Shown here in pieces: positions 23,143-36,574 of a stretch of 64,000 bases of DNA (its first letter is position 1; every line of letters starts with the position of its first letter). The notes beneath the pieces were generated by a model. The model was given only the letters and a program-made list of their open reading frames with translations, searched no databases and had not been told where the DNA came from. A program made the position numbers and the translations under genes. This DNA comes from Clarireedia homoeocarpa (Eukaryota > Ascomycota > Leotiomycetes > Helotiales > Rutstroemiaceae): contig LNKV01000008.1 of NCBI GenBank assembly GCA_001465935.1, forward strand, positions 62,001 to 126,000, read 5' to 3'.

Positions 23143-24556
23143 TTTGGGGTGGGGTGTATGTTCTGCGGATACAATTGTTATTAATTGAGCTGCTGAGGGG
23201 GTAGATATCATGCAGCCTTGAGAACCTTGACGTTTGATGTTGCAGTGCGCTCCTGGTGAGTTACACAAGTAGGGGTTAACGCATACCTTGGGATGTGAGC
23301 CAATAATTATTCTCCAGGTTCTTCAGATTCCCTCAAACTGTCAATCTGCAGTTCCAGTTTCCAACGATAGAATCTCCAACCAAGCTTGCGGGCTTAGTTT
23401 TATATTGATTCCCACCGCTATCTCGGTAGGTCGCGGATATCTCATCGGACTGATGGACACGGTCTTACATGGCTAGCCACGGAAGTCGCAGGTAGTAGTA
23501 CAGGATTGCGCATGGGCCTTTCCGATAAAGGAGAAGATATCAGATTTCAAGCTATCCTCGGCATATTCGAAAGAGGTTGTCCCCCGCATTATCATTAGCT
23601 TACCCCAAGGTAGAAAGCTTGATTAGTTGAATAGCCGGCCTAACCTATCTGGGCTGTCGAGGAAGTCGAGAATTTCGTTACTTTAGATAACCGATAGAAC
23701 CTCAATGTTATGAGATAACGAGACACAAAATTCAATTCCTATCACACATGTAGCACTCCATAAACAAGAATACTGACTTGATACCAGTAAGTACTGTCTG
23801 TATTGACGAATGGTTCTGTAAGTACATATGCTACGAGCTTTTTGGCTACCCATCCATACACATTCCCTCCTACGTATTCAATAGCCATGTATCCACGCTA
23901 TCTCTGCTTAGACCTCCACCTTTATTCTCTTCTTCCGTACGCCCTTTCCTCCACATCGGCTTAAAATAAAGAAAAGTGATCGAATCGACAAGGATCAATA
24001 AGTGACAACAGGAAATTGAGGGTATCCAGTCGTCCCGTCCAAGGCACATTAGAGTGCATCCTACAAGAAATAGATATCCAAGAAGATTGGTAGGGAACAA
24101 AATGTAAAGGGAAAAAAGAATAGTAGATACAAGAATGTGTAAGAAAACTTCGTCATAGAGCCATTTAGAAGGTGCCCGAATTGAGACTCCCCCACTGGCA
24201 GACGCACGATATAGCAACGAAAAACATTATGAATAAAAGTTCTCACAGAGTGACGAGGCGCGAGCCCACATTTTTCCAACTGTAGTAGTTCCCGGAAATA
24301 GTCATTTCCATGTTTCCTGCCTTGAGGTGGTTGCTTCCAGCAAATCCACATCCCACCCTAATATATCCTAGCTGGCTTGACCTGCCTTGCTGTTTAAGAA
24401 CCCCCTCCCCCCCATCACCCCGGACCCTTCCCAAGCCAGCCTTTTGATCCCTTCTAGTCCCAGACTCAAGAAAATGTAAAGAGTGTGTTTAGTATTTTTT
24501 GTTTTTTTTCCCGGGAGGTTTTCAGCCGGGGCTGATTTTAGATTTCGGTGCGAGAT
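23143..24556. other. Intergenic: synthetase promoter and apsA 3' flank
   Basis: No supported gene. The left part is the upstream region of the synthetase gene; the right part probably holds the 3' UTR of the ApsA-like gene. A short open frame around 23870-24217 on the minus strand is hydrophobic but has no homologue I recognise. Confidence 0.55.
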
Positions 24557-27500
24557 CTAGAAATTTGAGAAAGGATCATCCCTAGAGTTTCGTCCAAACT
24601 TCTCGGCCCTATCTTCGAATCCATAATCTTCCTCACCTGCGGTCCTGCTTCCGCTGTACCAGTCTTCAATCGCCCGTCCACCACCGAATCCACCGCGACT
24701 ACTACTGTAACTGTCCTTTTTTCTTCTGCTTCTTCTTTGATCTCGGCTGCGTCGACGCTGAAGTGTAATTACATCTATTTCATCCTGTTCGTCTGGATAA
24801 TCATCAAACCGATTAATTCCCATAGGAGAGATGAAAGCTTCCATGCGCACAGTTCCAACCGCATCGAAGAAATTATTGCCAGGGCGCGCACTTGCATCTG
24901 AAGTACGAATGGAAGAACGAGAACTAACGGCATTGTAACCCGCTACTGATGATGGCTGAGAACCGTATGAATAATTCTCTGATGAACTTGCCGTGGTAGT
25001 ACTCATTCCAGCAGTGCTACTTGTCGGTACATGACCTGCACTGAAACCTCTAAACGAGAGAGGAGGTGCAATGCGTGAGCCCGTATTGCTACGTTTGCGG
25101 CCGTGATTTATACCTCGTTCTGAAAATCGAGGTACAAAAGGTGGCTCTGCGACAGCCTCGGATGGGCTTATCAAGAACAATTCGTTGTCACGAACACTAG
25201 TATTTGTGTCCGTATTTTGCGATGAAGAGTGAACAGATGTAGGTCCGCTGCGACCAAATGCTGTCTTTCCTTTCGCGACGCGAATTGAATCTCGGATTTT
25301 ATGGGTTTTTTGGTGACGAGTGGGTTGCCTTGGCATCTCGAAATCGGGAAGCGGGGGTTTCGTCGGTTGAGTTGGTGGGAGTTGAGGGGTGATAACCTCG
25401 GGTACAGCTTGAGAGGAATGTGCAAGGAAGGACAGAGCAGTAAGCCAAACGTAATGTCGTTCTCGCGATATCGCTGTGAACTTCAAAGCGCGTGCAGGAG
25501 TGAGAATAAGGATGGATCGATTAAAGAGGGGTGCAGACCCTCTTGGTGATGCGTTGTCGTCTTTCACGTCCAAAACAGATTGAATAGTCACTATCAAGAT
25601 TAGTATTGCGCTAGGCTAATTTAGTAGGTTTTAGCACTCACATTTCCTTCCCGTCTTGCCTAATAACGCCGGTCCAGACGTAGGTTGTTTGCTACTCCAC
25701 ATAACAGCTCTCTCATACGGCGCTAGCCATACCCAACGTTTGTGGCGAGCACCGTTAGCACCTTCACCATCTTGATTTGAATCGGCAACGCCGAAAGACT
25801 TGCGTCTCCTCACGTATTTGAACATCCACTCCCCTATCATTGTCTGGGCGATGGCATCAACCACACTAGTTGCCTGGTTAGTGGTCGGAGCATCAGTGCT
25901 TACTGAAGGTGCAGTGTTCGTAGTGACTGCTGTGTTCGTAGCCGACGGCTGATGCCTATGTGTCCTATAACGGCTGCTGCCAGTATCTCTTGAAAGGCTT
26001 GGGGTTGTGATATCATTACGAGGTAGCGGTGGTAGAAGAGGACTTTCGGGGCCTTGACTTGAAGGAGGTCGCGGAGGAGATTTGCTGTTGCGTCGTCGTG
26101 GCGCACGAGCAGCACGTGGAAGCGCTGCGGTAGATCGTACTTTCCTAACACTACCAGTCCGACGAAGGCCTTTACTTCCGCGACCGTATGTAGGGCTCCT
26201 AGTGTCATCGCTTGGGGCGCTCGAGGAGATTGGAGGTCGCCGAGAGCTCGCGCGGGTTGGGATTGGGAAAGGAGGTGATTTTACATCTTCCGGTAAGCTT
26301 GAAGTGTGAGGTCGGCCCTGGTGAGCTGCAACACCACTTTGAATCAGAGCTGTGCGACGCATTTGCACAGATTTGGCCGTGGCAACAATTGGCAAAGGCT
26401 GGCCAAACTGTGTAGGACTCTTCATCGATCTTCGCTTCGGCAGAGATAGGACCTCTTCATCTTCGTCCATATCACCAACATTCTCTGGTTGCTCTACAAT
26501 ATTCGGAACAGATGTAGAAACTACTGACATGCGTTTGCTGGCTCGGTTGGCGGGCTTAGGAGCAGACAGTGCTGTTCTGAAATCGTTGTCGCTAACGTCG
26601 CCATCAAAGTTCTCACCTTCATCAGAGCTTGCACCATCAAAGCCTGCAAACAAGCTGCTGATCCGATGTGGCCTTCTAATAGTTCCCGTGTCTTTCGCCA
26701 AAGGTCCGTCATCATTGTTTCCTGGATAGATATCTCTCGTCTCAAAAGTAGGTGGGGATGAAGGAATAGATTGAATACTACGCTGGCTACTCATTCGACG
26801 TGGATTTCTAGGTGGAATGTTACCAGGAATTGGTGGAATGTTACCAGGAATTGGCGAAAATCGGCGTTGGTCAGCAGTTGGTTCAGGCGATGGTGGACTA
26901 GACGAGATCACTGAAGGATGGAGATGAGCAGGAAGCGCTTTCAAGCGTTGGTCGACTCTAATTTCTTCCGTCTGCATGGCCATCGACCTCATCGGGACAG
27001 TTGTTGGCATCGAGACTTGACATCCTACATCCTTAGAAAGTTGTGGTAGCAACGACTCGCGCGGAGTTGCAGGGGTCGAAGTGGGAGGATGAAGTTGAAT
27101 TGATGGGATAGGAATAGGCGGTGGGACGTGCTTTAGAGACGGTGGTAACACGTCGTGAATTTCAGGCTGAGTATCTGTTTGTGTAGAAGTTGATGCCATC
27201 ACTGGTTTCCTCTCAAAGGGCACAAACATGGGAGGAGGTGGAGGAGCTGTTGTGGGGGACACTGGTGTTCTTGGAGGACTAAGCGGTTCGTCGAGAGTTT
27301 GTGACGCAGCCGAAACCATGGGTGAACATTTGGGCGGTTCGATAAGCAACGGCGGGTTCGCCGAAACACGCTTTCTTCGCTGGTTCGCCTCAATTTCCCA
27401 GTCCTTCGCTGGCTGCTGGAATGATGGCTGCTGCTCGACCTTTTTAGCCATATCCATATCAACTACAGTTGTTGTTTCCATGATGGGAGATGTAGTAATA

Positions 27501-28740
27501 ACCAAAGGTAGTTTCGGAGATGGTGGCGGCGAGAATTGGATTCCAGTATCGACATATTGGGCCTTGGGTGCTGGCATAGCTTCGTCATCTTCCGAGATGC
27601 CAGCCTCCAGCCTCTCTAGTACTGTTTGATTAAGCAACAACCTGCCACGTGTGAGACTCCCTGGTCGTCTCATGCTATCATTGCTTTGGTTTCTGCGATG
27701 TGCTCGGAAAAGCATACTCTCATAGCTCTGGTTTCGTTTGTGTCTATTCGACATGATGCTCTCGCGGCCATCGTAATCGGTCTGCTCTTCATCGTCGTCA
27801 AAGTTTAACTCATCAGCGAGACTGACGCCGTTCCCTTTCGTGACACCATACCCATTGGGGCTGTTGAGCAAAGAAAACCGAATGCTGTTTGTCAAGCTCA
27901 TTGTCCGGACGCTGCCCGCATCACTTCCGTTGCCATTGTCGTTTTCTTCGAGGTTAGCTTCTGTTGGTAGGGCTTTCGCACGACTGGCTTCATAGGCAGC
28001 AACTTCGTCTAACACAGCCTTCAGTCTGTTCTCTGAAACATGAATCTTGCGTTCCAACTTTCTCTTCTCCTCCTCCCAATTATCCTTGTCTATTCCCCAC
28101 AGAGCCTGTACTCTATCGGCTTCTTCATCTCGAGTCTTCAATTTCTTCTGAGTAAGCTCGAGTCGACGGCGAAACTCTGTGGTTGTTTCGACTGCCTCAT
28201 CCCGCTCCTTAGCAAGCTCTGTCAAAGCCGAAGAGGTTCCACCTTCTAGCAAGGCCAATTGACGTTTCAAAGAGCGATTTTCCTTTGCGGTTTCGGAAAT
28301 ACGATCTTCTAACAATTCATGCTCTCCACGAGTGTCATGGAGTGCCTCCTCTAGGCTCTCGATTATCTTTAGTTTCTCTTCTTGGTCCCTACGCAAAGTA
28401 AGGATCTCCGCAACCAAGTTCGCATGGAGCGAGGGCGTGAAGCGCCTGGGGTCAAGAATAGATATTCTGCTCATAACATTAGTACTCTCATTCAACTCGT
28501 TGTTCCCAAAGCCAATTACCTTTCATCATTAGCCACGTCGAGTCCTTCTCGAGGCTTTTCACCAACAGGCAAAGGAGGAGGCGATGATGAGGGTCCTGGA
28601 GACACAGATTTTCGAGACGATCGCCGCGAGCGAATTGATGGGGTCCTGTAGGGTGTGTCTGTTGGTGGAGGCAGAGAGTATTGAGCTGCCGCAGCATACT
28701 CATCCTCAGTCTCCCACGCGCTGTTCATCGTGGCCAGCAT
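24557..28740 (-). CDS. apsA: ApsA/Num1-type cortical dynein anchor with PH domain
   Basis: Cell-cortex protein that captures dynein-dynactin and microtubule ends for nuclear migration and spindle positioning (Aspergillus ApsA, yeast Num1, fission-yeast Mcp5). Exons 28740-28520, 28466-25642 and 25590-24557 give 1359 aa; introns are GTAATT..GAGCAG (53 nt, TACTAAT branch) and GTGAGT..GATAG (51 nt, TACTAAT branch). Layout: Ser/Pro-rich N-terminus with SRRSSRKSVSPGPSS; long coiled coil at about residues 88-235 (membrane-curvature/homodimer segment in the family); a long disordered Pro/Ser-rich middle with several Q-T-type motifs (TSTQTD, AMQTEE, AASQTL); and the family's Mcp5-type PH domain at about 940-1080 (IGEWMFKYVRRR, KRWVWLAPYERAVMWSS, then RALKFTAISRERHYVWLTALSFL), which binds PI(4,5)P2. 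The intron falls within the PH domain. After it is a Ser/Arg-rich tail. Shorter than ApsA of Aspergillus, with no long Num1-style repeat array. Start: first ATG of the open exon. Confidence 0.9.
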
Positions 28741-31700
28741 CAGACTTTGCTACAACAGGTAATTTTCGAATGCAGCATCGAGATTTTTTAAGAAGTCATC
28801 GCGAAGCTAAGAAACTCTTGTCCGAAGTATTGTTTCGTTCCATTAAAAGGTTCGATAAAGGGTTTTTTTGATCTCAATATAGCTTCGATAATCTTTGAGC
28901 GGCACGGGATGTTGCAAACTATGTATGGGGAATCGTGGGTGGATCCTTGTAGCAGGTTGGTCAAGTCTCCAAAGTCAAGACTTGGTTTGATAAGAGGGGG
29001 TTTGCTTTATGGAAGTTAACCGGAGATTTGGCCAGGTCAAGGGTACCTTGTCCATAAAACTACCAGCATATGAGGTGATCTTGAGAACTGCTCAAAATAA
29101 ACGTACCAGAAAATTGCAGTGAATGTATATACGAAGTACAAGCAGGAAAATAAAATGAAGAAAGTTACGAGTGAATGAAAGATAGTTTCAGTAAGTTAAT
29201 GATACTAAATGACCTTTCCAGGAGGATTTGTTAGCTGTATCCTGAGGGCAAAGTCGCTATGACCATAGTGACAGGTACCTAACATACCTTTCAAGACATC
29301 AATCAATATGCCATGAATATATACTCTCGGGATGCGTTTCGTAATGGACTTTTACGCCAATTACTTCATATTAGATATTATATGTGCGCCCGCTTCCTTG
29401 CTTCACTGGGTATGATAGTTTTTATGACCAAGACTCGTACTTCATATCGATCGATGACTTCAGCCTCGACGCTAAGTCGTCCGGCGTGTTCAGGCTTGAG
29501 ACAGTGGACAGAGGGAAAAGAGGGGCAACGAGAGGTTCGTGGAACGGATCCGAGGCGAATAAGAAGTTCTGCGCAAGGTGGAATCGACGATTAGTACTCT
29601 TGTATCTTCGAGCCCGACAACTTCGCAGATCACGGCCTCGGAGAGGTCTCGACATCGACGGGTCCCGAGGAGAGTTGTAAAGACGAAGGATCTACACACC
29701 GTATGTCTGATTGCACGTTCTCCAAAAGAAAACCTCTTAGGATGGTGCGTGTAGTAGCATGCCAACTCGATTCGGCAATGTAGCTTTCCTTCTGTGCGGC
29801 CGTTCAAGCCTGATCGAAGCTGTCCGACTCTGAAACCAGACGCTCGGCGCGAACTTTGGACTGGGAAGATATTATCAATGATGATATATAGGAATCAATC
29901 GCGTTTGGTCCAATTGTTGGCACAAAACAACTCGCAGGAGATGGATCAAAATGAAAGCAGCGCGAAGATCCGGGAGATTCAAGGAACACACAGACTTAAG
30001 TTGAGCTATGGACAATCATTCCAGGTTTGTATGAACTGGGTCGGCCGTCTGCACAACTCTCCAGAAACTCTAGCTCGGGAGCTTCAACCATGCTCGGGGA
30101 AGGTTAAGATAAGTCGAGCAGAAGCAATCTAAGCTGTGGATGGTAGCATATTGTTCGAACCCTTTCGCCATTTCCTCGATGACTGGCCAGGATTCGTCTG
30201 CACATTTTCGCGAAGAAAAATTGAGACTGGGGGGTCATTGTGCATACAGTAGGAAAGACCAATGCAGCCGAAGGCCGACCGGGGTCGCAGTTTAGTGCAC
30301 TGAAAGGAGTTTAAAGTGAAGCTGGTTCGTGACTGCAAGGAGATCCGATCATCCTTGAGGTGATGGCGGGGATCATTGGATTATTCTTTTGATGAACAGG
30401 AAAAGCAAGAAAAGAGCAGAAGTGGAGAAGAGACGAGGCGTCCAGGGAAGCTCCAGCCAATCAGATGCTCGCAAGCATTAATTCCCAAAGAGAGATAATT
30501 AAAGAATCAATTTTGTCTTTCTATGTGTTTCATTGGCCCAATAAAATCTTCTCGAAGTCCCTTTTCCGTGGATGGCTCTCGGGTTCAATCTAGTTGTCGC
30601 TTGATGAAAGCTGCAGTCCAATACAACTTGCTATGGTCACTTCCTGTCATGTTCGGGGGAAATAATAAAGGTGCTCCGTGCGTATATTGCTTTACGAAAT
30701 CCTCCCGTACGTCTGTTCCCACTCAAGGGAAGAGCTACGAAGTCAGATCTTTCAGCACTGAACTTTGTGAGAGAGCTTCACAAAAGAAGAGAAAGCGAAG
30801 ATGATCTGGGCGAATAGGGAAATGAGTTTTTATCTGGGCTGACCTTTCCTATTTCTTTCGTCAGGGGCGACGGTTTATGTGATGCACCACGAAGCAGACT
30901 TGACATGCCAAATAAAAAAAAAATGCACAAGTTAGTACGAGAACCACTCCCCCCTTTCTCAGAGCTGAGCCGACATGCCGGAGCTCACCTTGCGCCACGG
31001 GTAAACCGTCTTGTGCTATCAATGTCTCATATGGCATCCATTCATTTGGCAGTATAAACGGGAATGTATTTGAAGGTCTTACCAAATGAACAACCTATGG
31101 ATTCACAATTCGAACAGGCCTTCGGAGGCGATCCGACGACTACCTAGACAGTTGGTTGGCATCAGAACTGTAGTCAGCCGCTACAACTTCCTGAGTAACG
31201 AGTAACAGCCTGGATTGCTTTCAGGTACGTTAATATCGAGAGCATATCGATTGGCCAATTGATCTTCAGTCTCCTTAGGCTTTCGGAGGACAGAACCTAG
31301 AACCGTCGCTGGTACTTCGGAGCTCGTTGAACCACTTCAGTGTCTAGTCATCTCTCCCACTCATCTTCGTTACCCCATCTATCAATACCACCCTACCATG
31401 CTACATATGCTACATGCTATCTGGCTATGCCGGCGGCAGTCAACACTGCCCAACGTCTTCCTCGCTTCAAGCCATTGAACAAGTTAGAAGTACGTACAGT
31501 ACAGTGCTTCGTGCATCGGATTCATTTTCACGACGTCGCAGCCGGACTCCTGAAATACAGGCTAAAAACCGGTCGTCTCAACGTCATCCAGCCTGTCCTC
31601 AATCAATCTTTGGTACACTGGTACGCCCAATGCTGTACCAAGTACCCAGTCGTGTGAAAAGTTTGGTTGGCATGCTGATCCCAATTATACCCAACGTCTT

Positions 31701-31804
31701 GACGAATCTCGACTCTCTTCCAAACTACCCCTATGAGCCATGACATGCTGTGGCAACGTTCAACTGGAGTAAAACCCTGCCTAGGGGACGCATCCGCCGT
31801 CCCG

Positions 31805-31893
31805 CCTTCTTAGAAGCGTACTCAGACAACCTTCTTAGAAGCGTAAAGCGTACCCAGACAACCTTCTTAGAAGCGTAAAGCGTACTCAGACAA
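31805..31893. repeat. Tandem repeat, one 25-bp and two 32-bp units
   Basis: Unit 1 (31805-31829) lacks an internal AAAGCGT present in units 2 (31830-31861) and 3 (31862-31893); otherwise they differ at one position. Each unit starts CCTTCTTAGAAGCGTA, which contains the palindrome CTTCTTAGAAG-like core. Confidence 0.92.
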
Positions 31894-34173
31894 CCTAATT
31901 GTAGTTCTCCTTCGTGGCATTCTTGCTCGCTACCATTGAATCCCTCCTTAGCTCTACGGTTAGGTGGAGTCAGGACGGAGATCAGTGGAAGTTTCCGTTT
32001 GTCCCGCTGACAGGTTCGAGACTCCGGAGAAGAGCTCGAAACCCCCCCCACAAATCCGCAGAGCGCTCCGTACAAGTTTACATTCATTGAGTAAGTTTTG
32101 GTACCAAAATGATCCACCAGTCATTTCACCAAATCCGAAAACCTGGAAATAGGGAGCTGATTTGAACAAATTTCGCTACTCGGGGAACACTGGAAATGGT
32201 CGATGGGGAATGTACGATTTGTCTCTTCTCTGGGCGAACGAAATGCTTCTAGATGCTCACCAGATAGCAGATGTCGATAGAAGTCACTGAAGCTTCGGTA
32301 GAAAGTAAGTCTTACGTACGGATACTGTACGTACACACAGCTCTGGAAGTGTTCGATCACTCATGCTCGACATGGTACGGCAAATCCAAGGAGCACGGCC
32401 GGGGAAAAATATGTGCCTGTGCTGTGCCTAACTAAGTATGCATGCAGTGCGACGCTGCAGATGCAGATGCAGATGCAGTCATTAGTTCAGGAAATCTCTT
32501 CCGTGCTCTGCTGCATGGGAATGATGTGATACCGAATGTTAAGCAGCATGGTAAACGGCTATGATTCCACAAACTGGAATATCTCCACCTGCAGGACTTT
32601 GCACAAGAAATGAGGCGGTACAAAGATCTCGTACGTGCTACCAGTGAACCAGCTGTACCAAACTTCGTGCTTCTCACTGGCCTCCTTCGAGAATTACCAA
32701 TTGGGGAGACGGTTGTACAATACGCAGCAACCCGACCACTTGAAGCGATGTTCTCGAGAGTGGTCGTCTTACAACATTTCAAACTTCATCGTTCATGAAT
32801 TAGCATCAGTACAGTACAGTAAACTTCGGAGAGGGATTGGTTCTAGCCCCAGCCAAGTTCCCGCCTGATGTGACATCTCCCTCTCATTTTTCCTGTCAAT
32901 CCACGTGCATGCCATAAGTTATCAAATTGTTATCGGGAAGCGTAACAACAATCAATACTTCGTATACTTCGCACAGAAGAGTAAAGCAAATGGTAACTAG
33001 CACCAGATCTTCCGCATGCATCATTGCATTATATGCACTGACATCTTAATCTTAAGATCATCTGTTTTATTCACAAAGATCTTGTGCACTGTACAGCTAG
33101 GACGTAAATCTAGTCCAAGCACCGTAGCAGCTCTCTTCCCGTCCCGACCTTCCCAATCCCTCACTCAGCAAGCCAACGGCGTGAGGAACGGGCGAACGGA
33201 CGGGCGAACGGGCGGGCTCTATCGGAGTGTATGTACCAGTATCAATCCCGTGCGTGGACCGCGCCGGCTCAACGACCACGAGATAATGGGATCTGAGAGG
33301 CACTATTTTACCCGACAGCATGGATGCATTGCATGGAACGAATATGTCTCATTCACGCCACTGGCCGAGGGGTTACTTCAAACTTCGCACATGTTCTGCT
33401 CTGTTGAACAACAACGTTACCCTATGTATGAGGTTGCACCGCACTGCACACATTATCCGCTCCCTTTCTTTCCACCACACATTTTCCACCACATGTGTCC
33501 TCTTCCCTTCCGCCCGCCCCAATCATCCATAACATACATACATACTCGTAGAAGAGGGAAAAAACCAATCGGCGCACACACCAAAAACAACTCTCCCCCT
33601 CCCCGTCGCTCTAAACTGCACCTCCTCCGAAATTAGCAAAAAATAAAAAAAAAATAAAACGTCTGTGCAGCTACGAGTCCCCTGGTTCGCCCTGTCTCTC
33701 CACTTCATTCTAGTAACTTATCATGGGGTCCCTGTTAGCTACTGTACGTGGGTGTTTGTAGGGCGAGGTTTTGATTAGTACTGCATTTGTTTAGGGGAGT
33801 AATTAGAAGGCAGTGAATGTGATATATTTATGTTGGTGGGATAGGATTATAGCCTGTAGAGTGCTTGCGTGGATGTTGGGGCCAATACGTAGATGCTCGG
33901 ATAAGGAGTTGGCTTTGATGTTTGACGGGTATAGATATGACTAGATGGATATGGAAGATATTTACGGAGGAGACAGGGAGTACAGTGAGTTGCGTTGCGC
34001 TGAGGGCAGAGTAGGTGTGATCGGTACCTGATCGGATCGGGTTTGTGGTGAGTGATAGAACGAACGAAAGGCTATAAAGGAAGCGGCGAGCTTCTTTGTC
34101 AAGGTGCAGCGTTGTGTTGCATACATGCAAAAACATACCGAAGGCTTATCGAAGCAGCAGAATGAGGGAAAAC

Positions 34174-34207
34174 ACAGACAGGACAGGACAGGACAGGACA
34201 GGACAGG
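34174..34207. repeat. ACAGG pentamer microsatellite
   Basis: About six tandem GACAG units, intergenic. Confidence 0.92.
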
Positions 34208-34340
34208 GAACGGATAAACAGAATATTTATTGTATGTATAGAGAAGCATCACATCACAGTTACGCAAGGCTTATATCCACCAAATGGGAAGTGGCGAAGA
34301 AACGAAAATGAGTATGATTTTCTTCAACGGGATACGAGTT

Positions 34341-34392
34341 CAATCAATCAAGCAAGCAAGCAAGCAAGCAATCAATCAATCAATCAATCAAT
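34341..34392. repeat. CAAT/CAAG tetranucleotide microsatellite
   Basis: Thirteen 4-bp units, CAAT flanking a central block of CAAG. Intergenic. Confidence 0.92.
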
Positions 34393-36546
34393 ATTCAAGC
34401 CCGCAAGCATCGGTTTCGGCCGTCTGAGCATTCGTTCAATCATTCATTCGCGAGGTTGCGTTGGCAAGAGACGAATGACGAATCCGCCTCTTCCTCCCCC
34501 TCGCTTCATAGACACAAACCCAGCTCTCGTGTATTCCTCGCTCGTCTCATCACGGTTTGCTGCTCTGGGTACGTACACGGAACGCCATGAGGTTGCTTTC
34601 AGTTTCATAAACCCCCACTCACGTGCGTGCATGCGTGCGTGCGAGCTGTACCGCGTGGCTTTTTCACACCAGTGCGTATGCCCGCTCGCTCCACCAGCTC
34701 CCTTGCATAAAGTTAGTTCTACCATGCACGGAAATGTAAGCTCGCACGCGGCTGCTATCAATCTCTCCACCCCCCCAACATTCCCTCTCTCTATACTCGT
34801 GAAAAAAGCTGCTCTCGAAGTACGAGGTCGTTACGATGATCAATTTGAATGAGCCAGTGTATAGTACAATAATAGTTCATTCCACCAACTAGAAGGAACC
34901 ACGCAGACTACATTAACCTTACACACACCCATGCACGGCGCCTCCAAGGTATGATCTCCCCAAAATATTGCCAGGCGCCGGGGAAGGGACTTTCCGACGA
35001 GGACGACGATGGCTATCATATTTGTGTCAGAGCTCGCTCGGGTGAGACATGCTAGCATAGGATGAGGATGGCATCCTCGCATAATGTAATATGATGATCA
35101 AAAAAGCGTTATGTTATATAGCTATGTTATCGTGATATACCTCCACTCTTCAAGCTACCTACGAGGTCAATGTGTTAAATCTCGTCCGATAACTTAACCA
35201 AAGAGCCAAATACAGTACTACCTTGGTCGGTGCTCTGTGCTAATTATGGCTTGTCGAGCGGGAACGTCATTTCTTTATGTCGTTGGTGTTGGATATTTAT
35301 TTAACTTTCGAAATCTGATGATTAGGTTCCTGGCTACAGCTTGATGTTGTGACCGTTTTCTCTGCCCCGCAAGTGCAAGGGGATTGAAGAGGACCCGCGT
35401 CGTGCGTTGTTGTGTTTCTGTTTTTTTGAGATCGAATTTGTTGCAAAAATGCTCCAAGTGTTGGAGCATATTGGATTTATTTGTTAAGAGGTAGTCATTC
35501 TGATCCTCGGCCACAGGCTTGTCGGAAAGTTGCCTAGAATCTAACTAGAGTCTGAGTGCGAGGCTTCAGTATAAGTCTATTTCGAATGCAGCATTGATGG
35601 AACGTCCGTAGGTCATATAGGTTGTATATGCTATTGCGATCTGGTAGGCGGCGATATTCGTTTCCTGTCGACATAATATCCTCATCCCAGAGGAAGTCCT
35701 CATTCCGTCATCATTGGCGATTCTCAATGGATGTAGCGGCGTTCACGCTTGACCGTCCCTCGAAGAGAGTCCTAAACTACGCGAAGTGTCGCAGCGTATG
35801 GACTTTCTTCTGGTTGTACCCACGGATAGGAACCAAGTTATCAGAAGGTCAGGCGCGCAGTTTTCGTATCTCGAAACGACCCACCTAGCCCCGAGGTACA
35901 AGTCCGAGATGAAGCGCCGTATATTTTCCGAACTTCAAAACTTTTCCCCCGAGAGTAGGGCCGCCCATTCATGTCACTTAGTTTGGCGTGTATATACGAT
36001 GGTTAAAGCTGCGTCCGGCGTGATGAGGTCGCTGGTTTGTTCGTAGGACCAATATGGTCCTTGAGATAATAAGGATCTTCGCTTCACCAGTGATTGTACT
36101 AACTATCAGACCAGCTCCAAACTTCGATATTTGGCCATAAGACATACACTTTTGAGGCCTCGTTTATAGCAAAGTCTATATATTAGTTCTCAAGGTTCCA
36201 AATCGGCTTGAACAATCAGATATCTAGGTTCTTAATGTCCAGATTTCAGTTAAACAATCAGAAATCAGAAGTTGAGCCGGATAGTTAGTATACTTACTCG
36301 TGCTTTGATGGAATAATCTTATCTGCTGGCAACTTTTTTTTAGGGAGAACGACCAGAAACTGAAAACAGGACTTGGTCTCGCCTTGCTACTTCCGATGAT
36401 CAGAATAAATTCACATATGCATAGGATGCAGATTGATACTTTTCTTACTCCTTTAAATCGTTCGTCTCATCAGTCAATGTCACTCCCGATTGCCGATTGG
36501 CATAAGTATTAAAGTATTAAAATGTTATGGTTGCATGTTGTTTCTG

Positions 36547-36574
36547 GTAGTGATGGTAGTGATGGTAGTGATGG
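36547..36574. repeat. GGTAGTGAT 9-bp repeat
   Basis: Three tandem copies of GGTAGTGAT in intergenic DNA. Confidence 0.9.

Noticed and set aside
30861..31085. Minus-strand frame with a hydrophobic C-terminal stretch
   Set aside because: Looks membrane-like, but only 74 codons, no homologue recognised and no neighbouring exon.
32000..32030. B-box-like GGTTCGAGAC suggesting a tRNA gene
   Set aside because: No A box or cloverleaf could be fitted around it; other GGTTCAA-like hits (30575, 44613) fail equally.
35275..35514. Minus-strand frame of 79 codons with protein-like composition
   Set aside because: Starts only at a GTG, no splice-linked ATG found, no known family.
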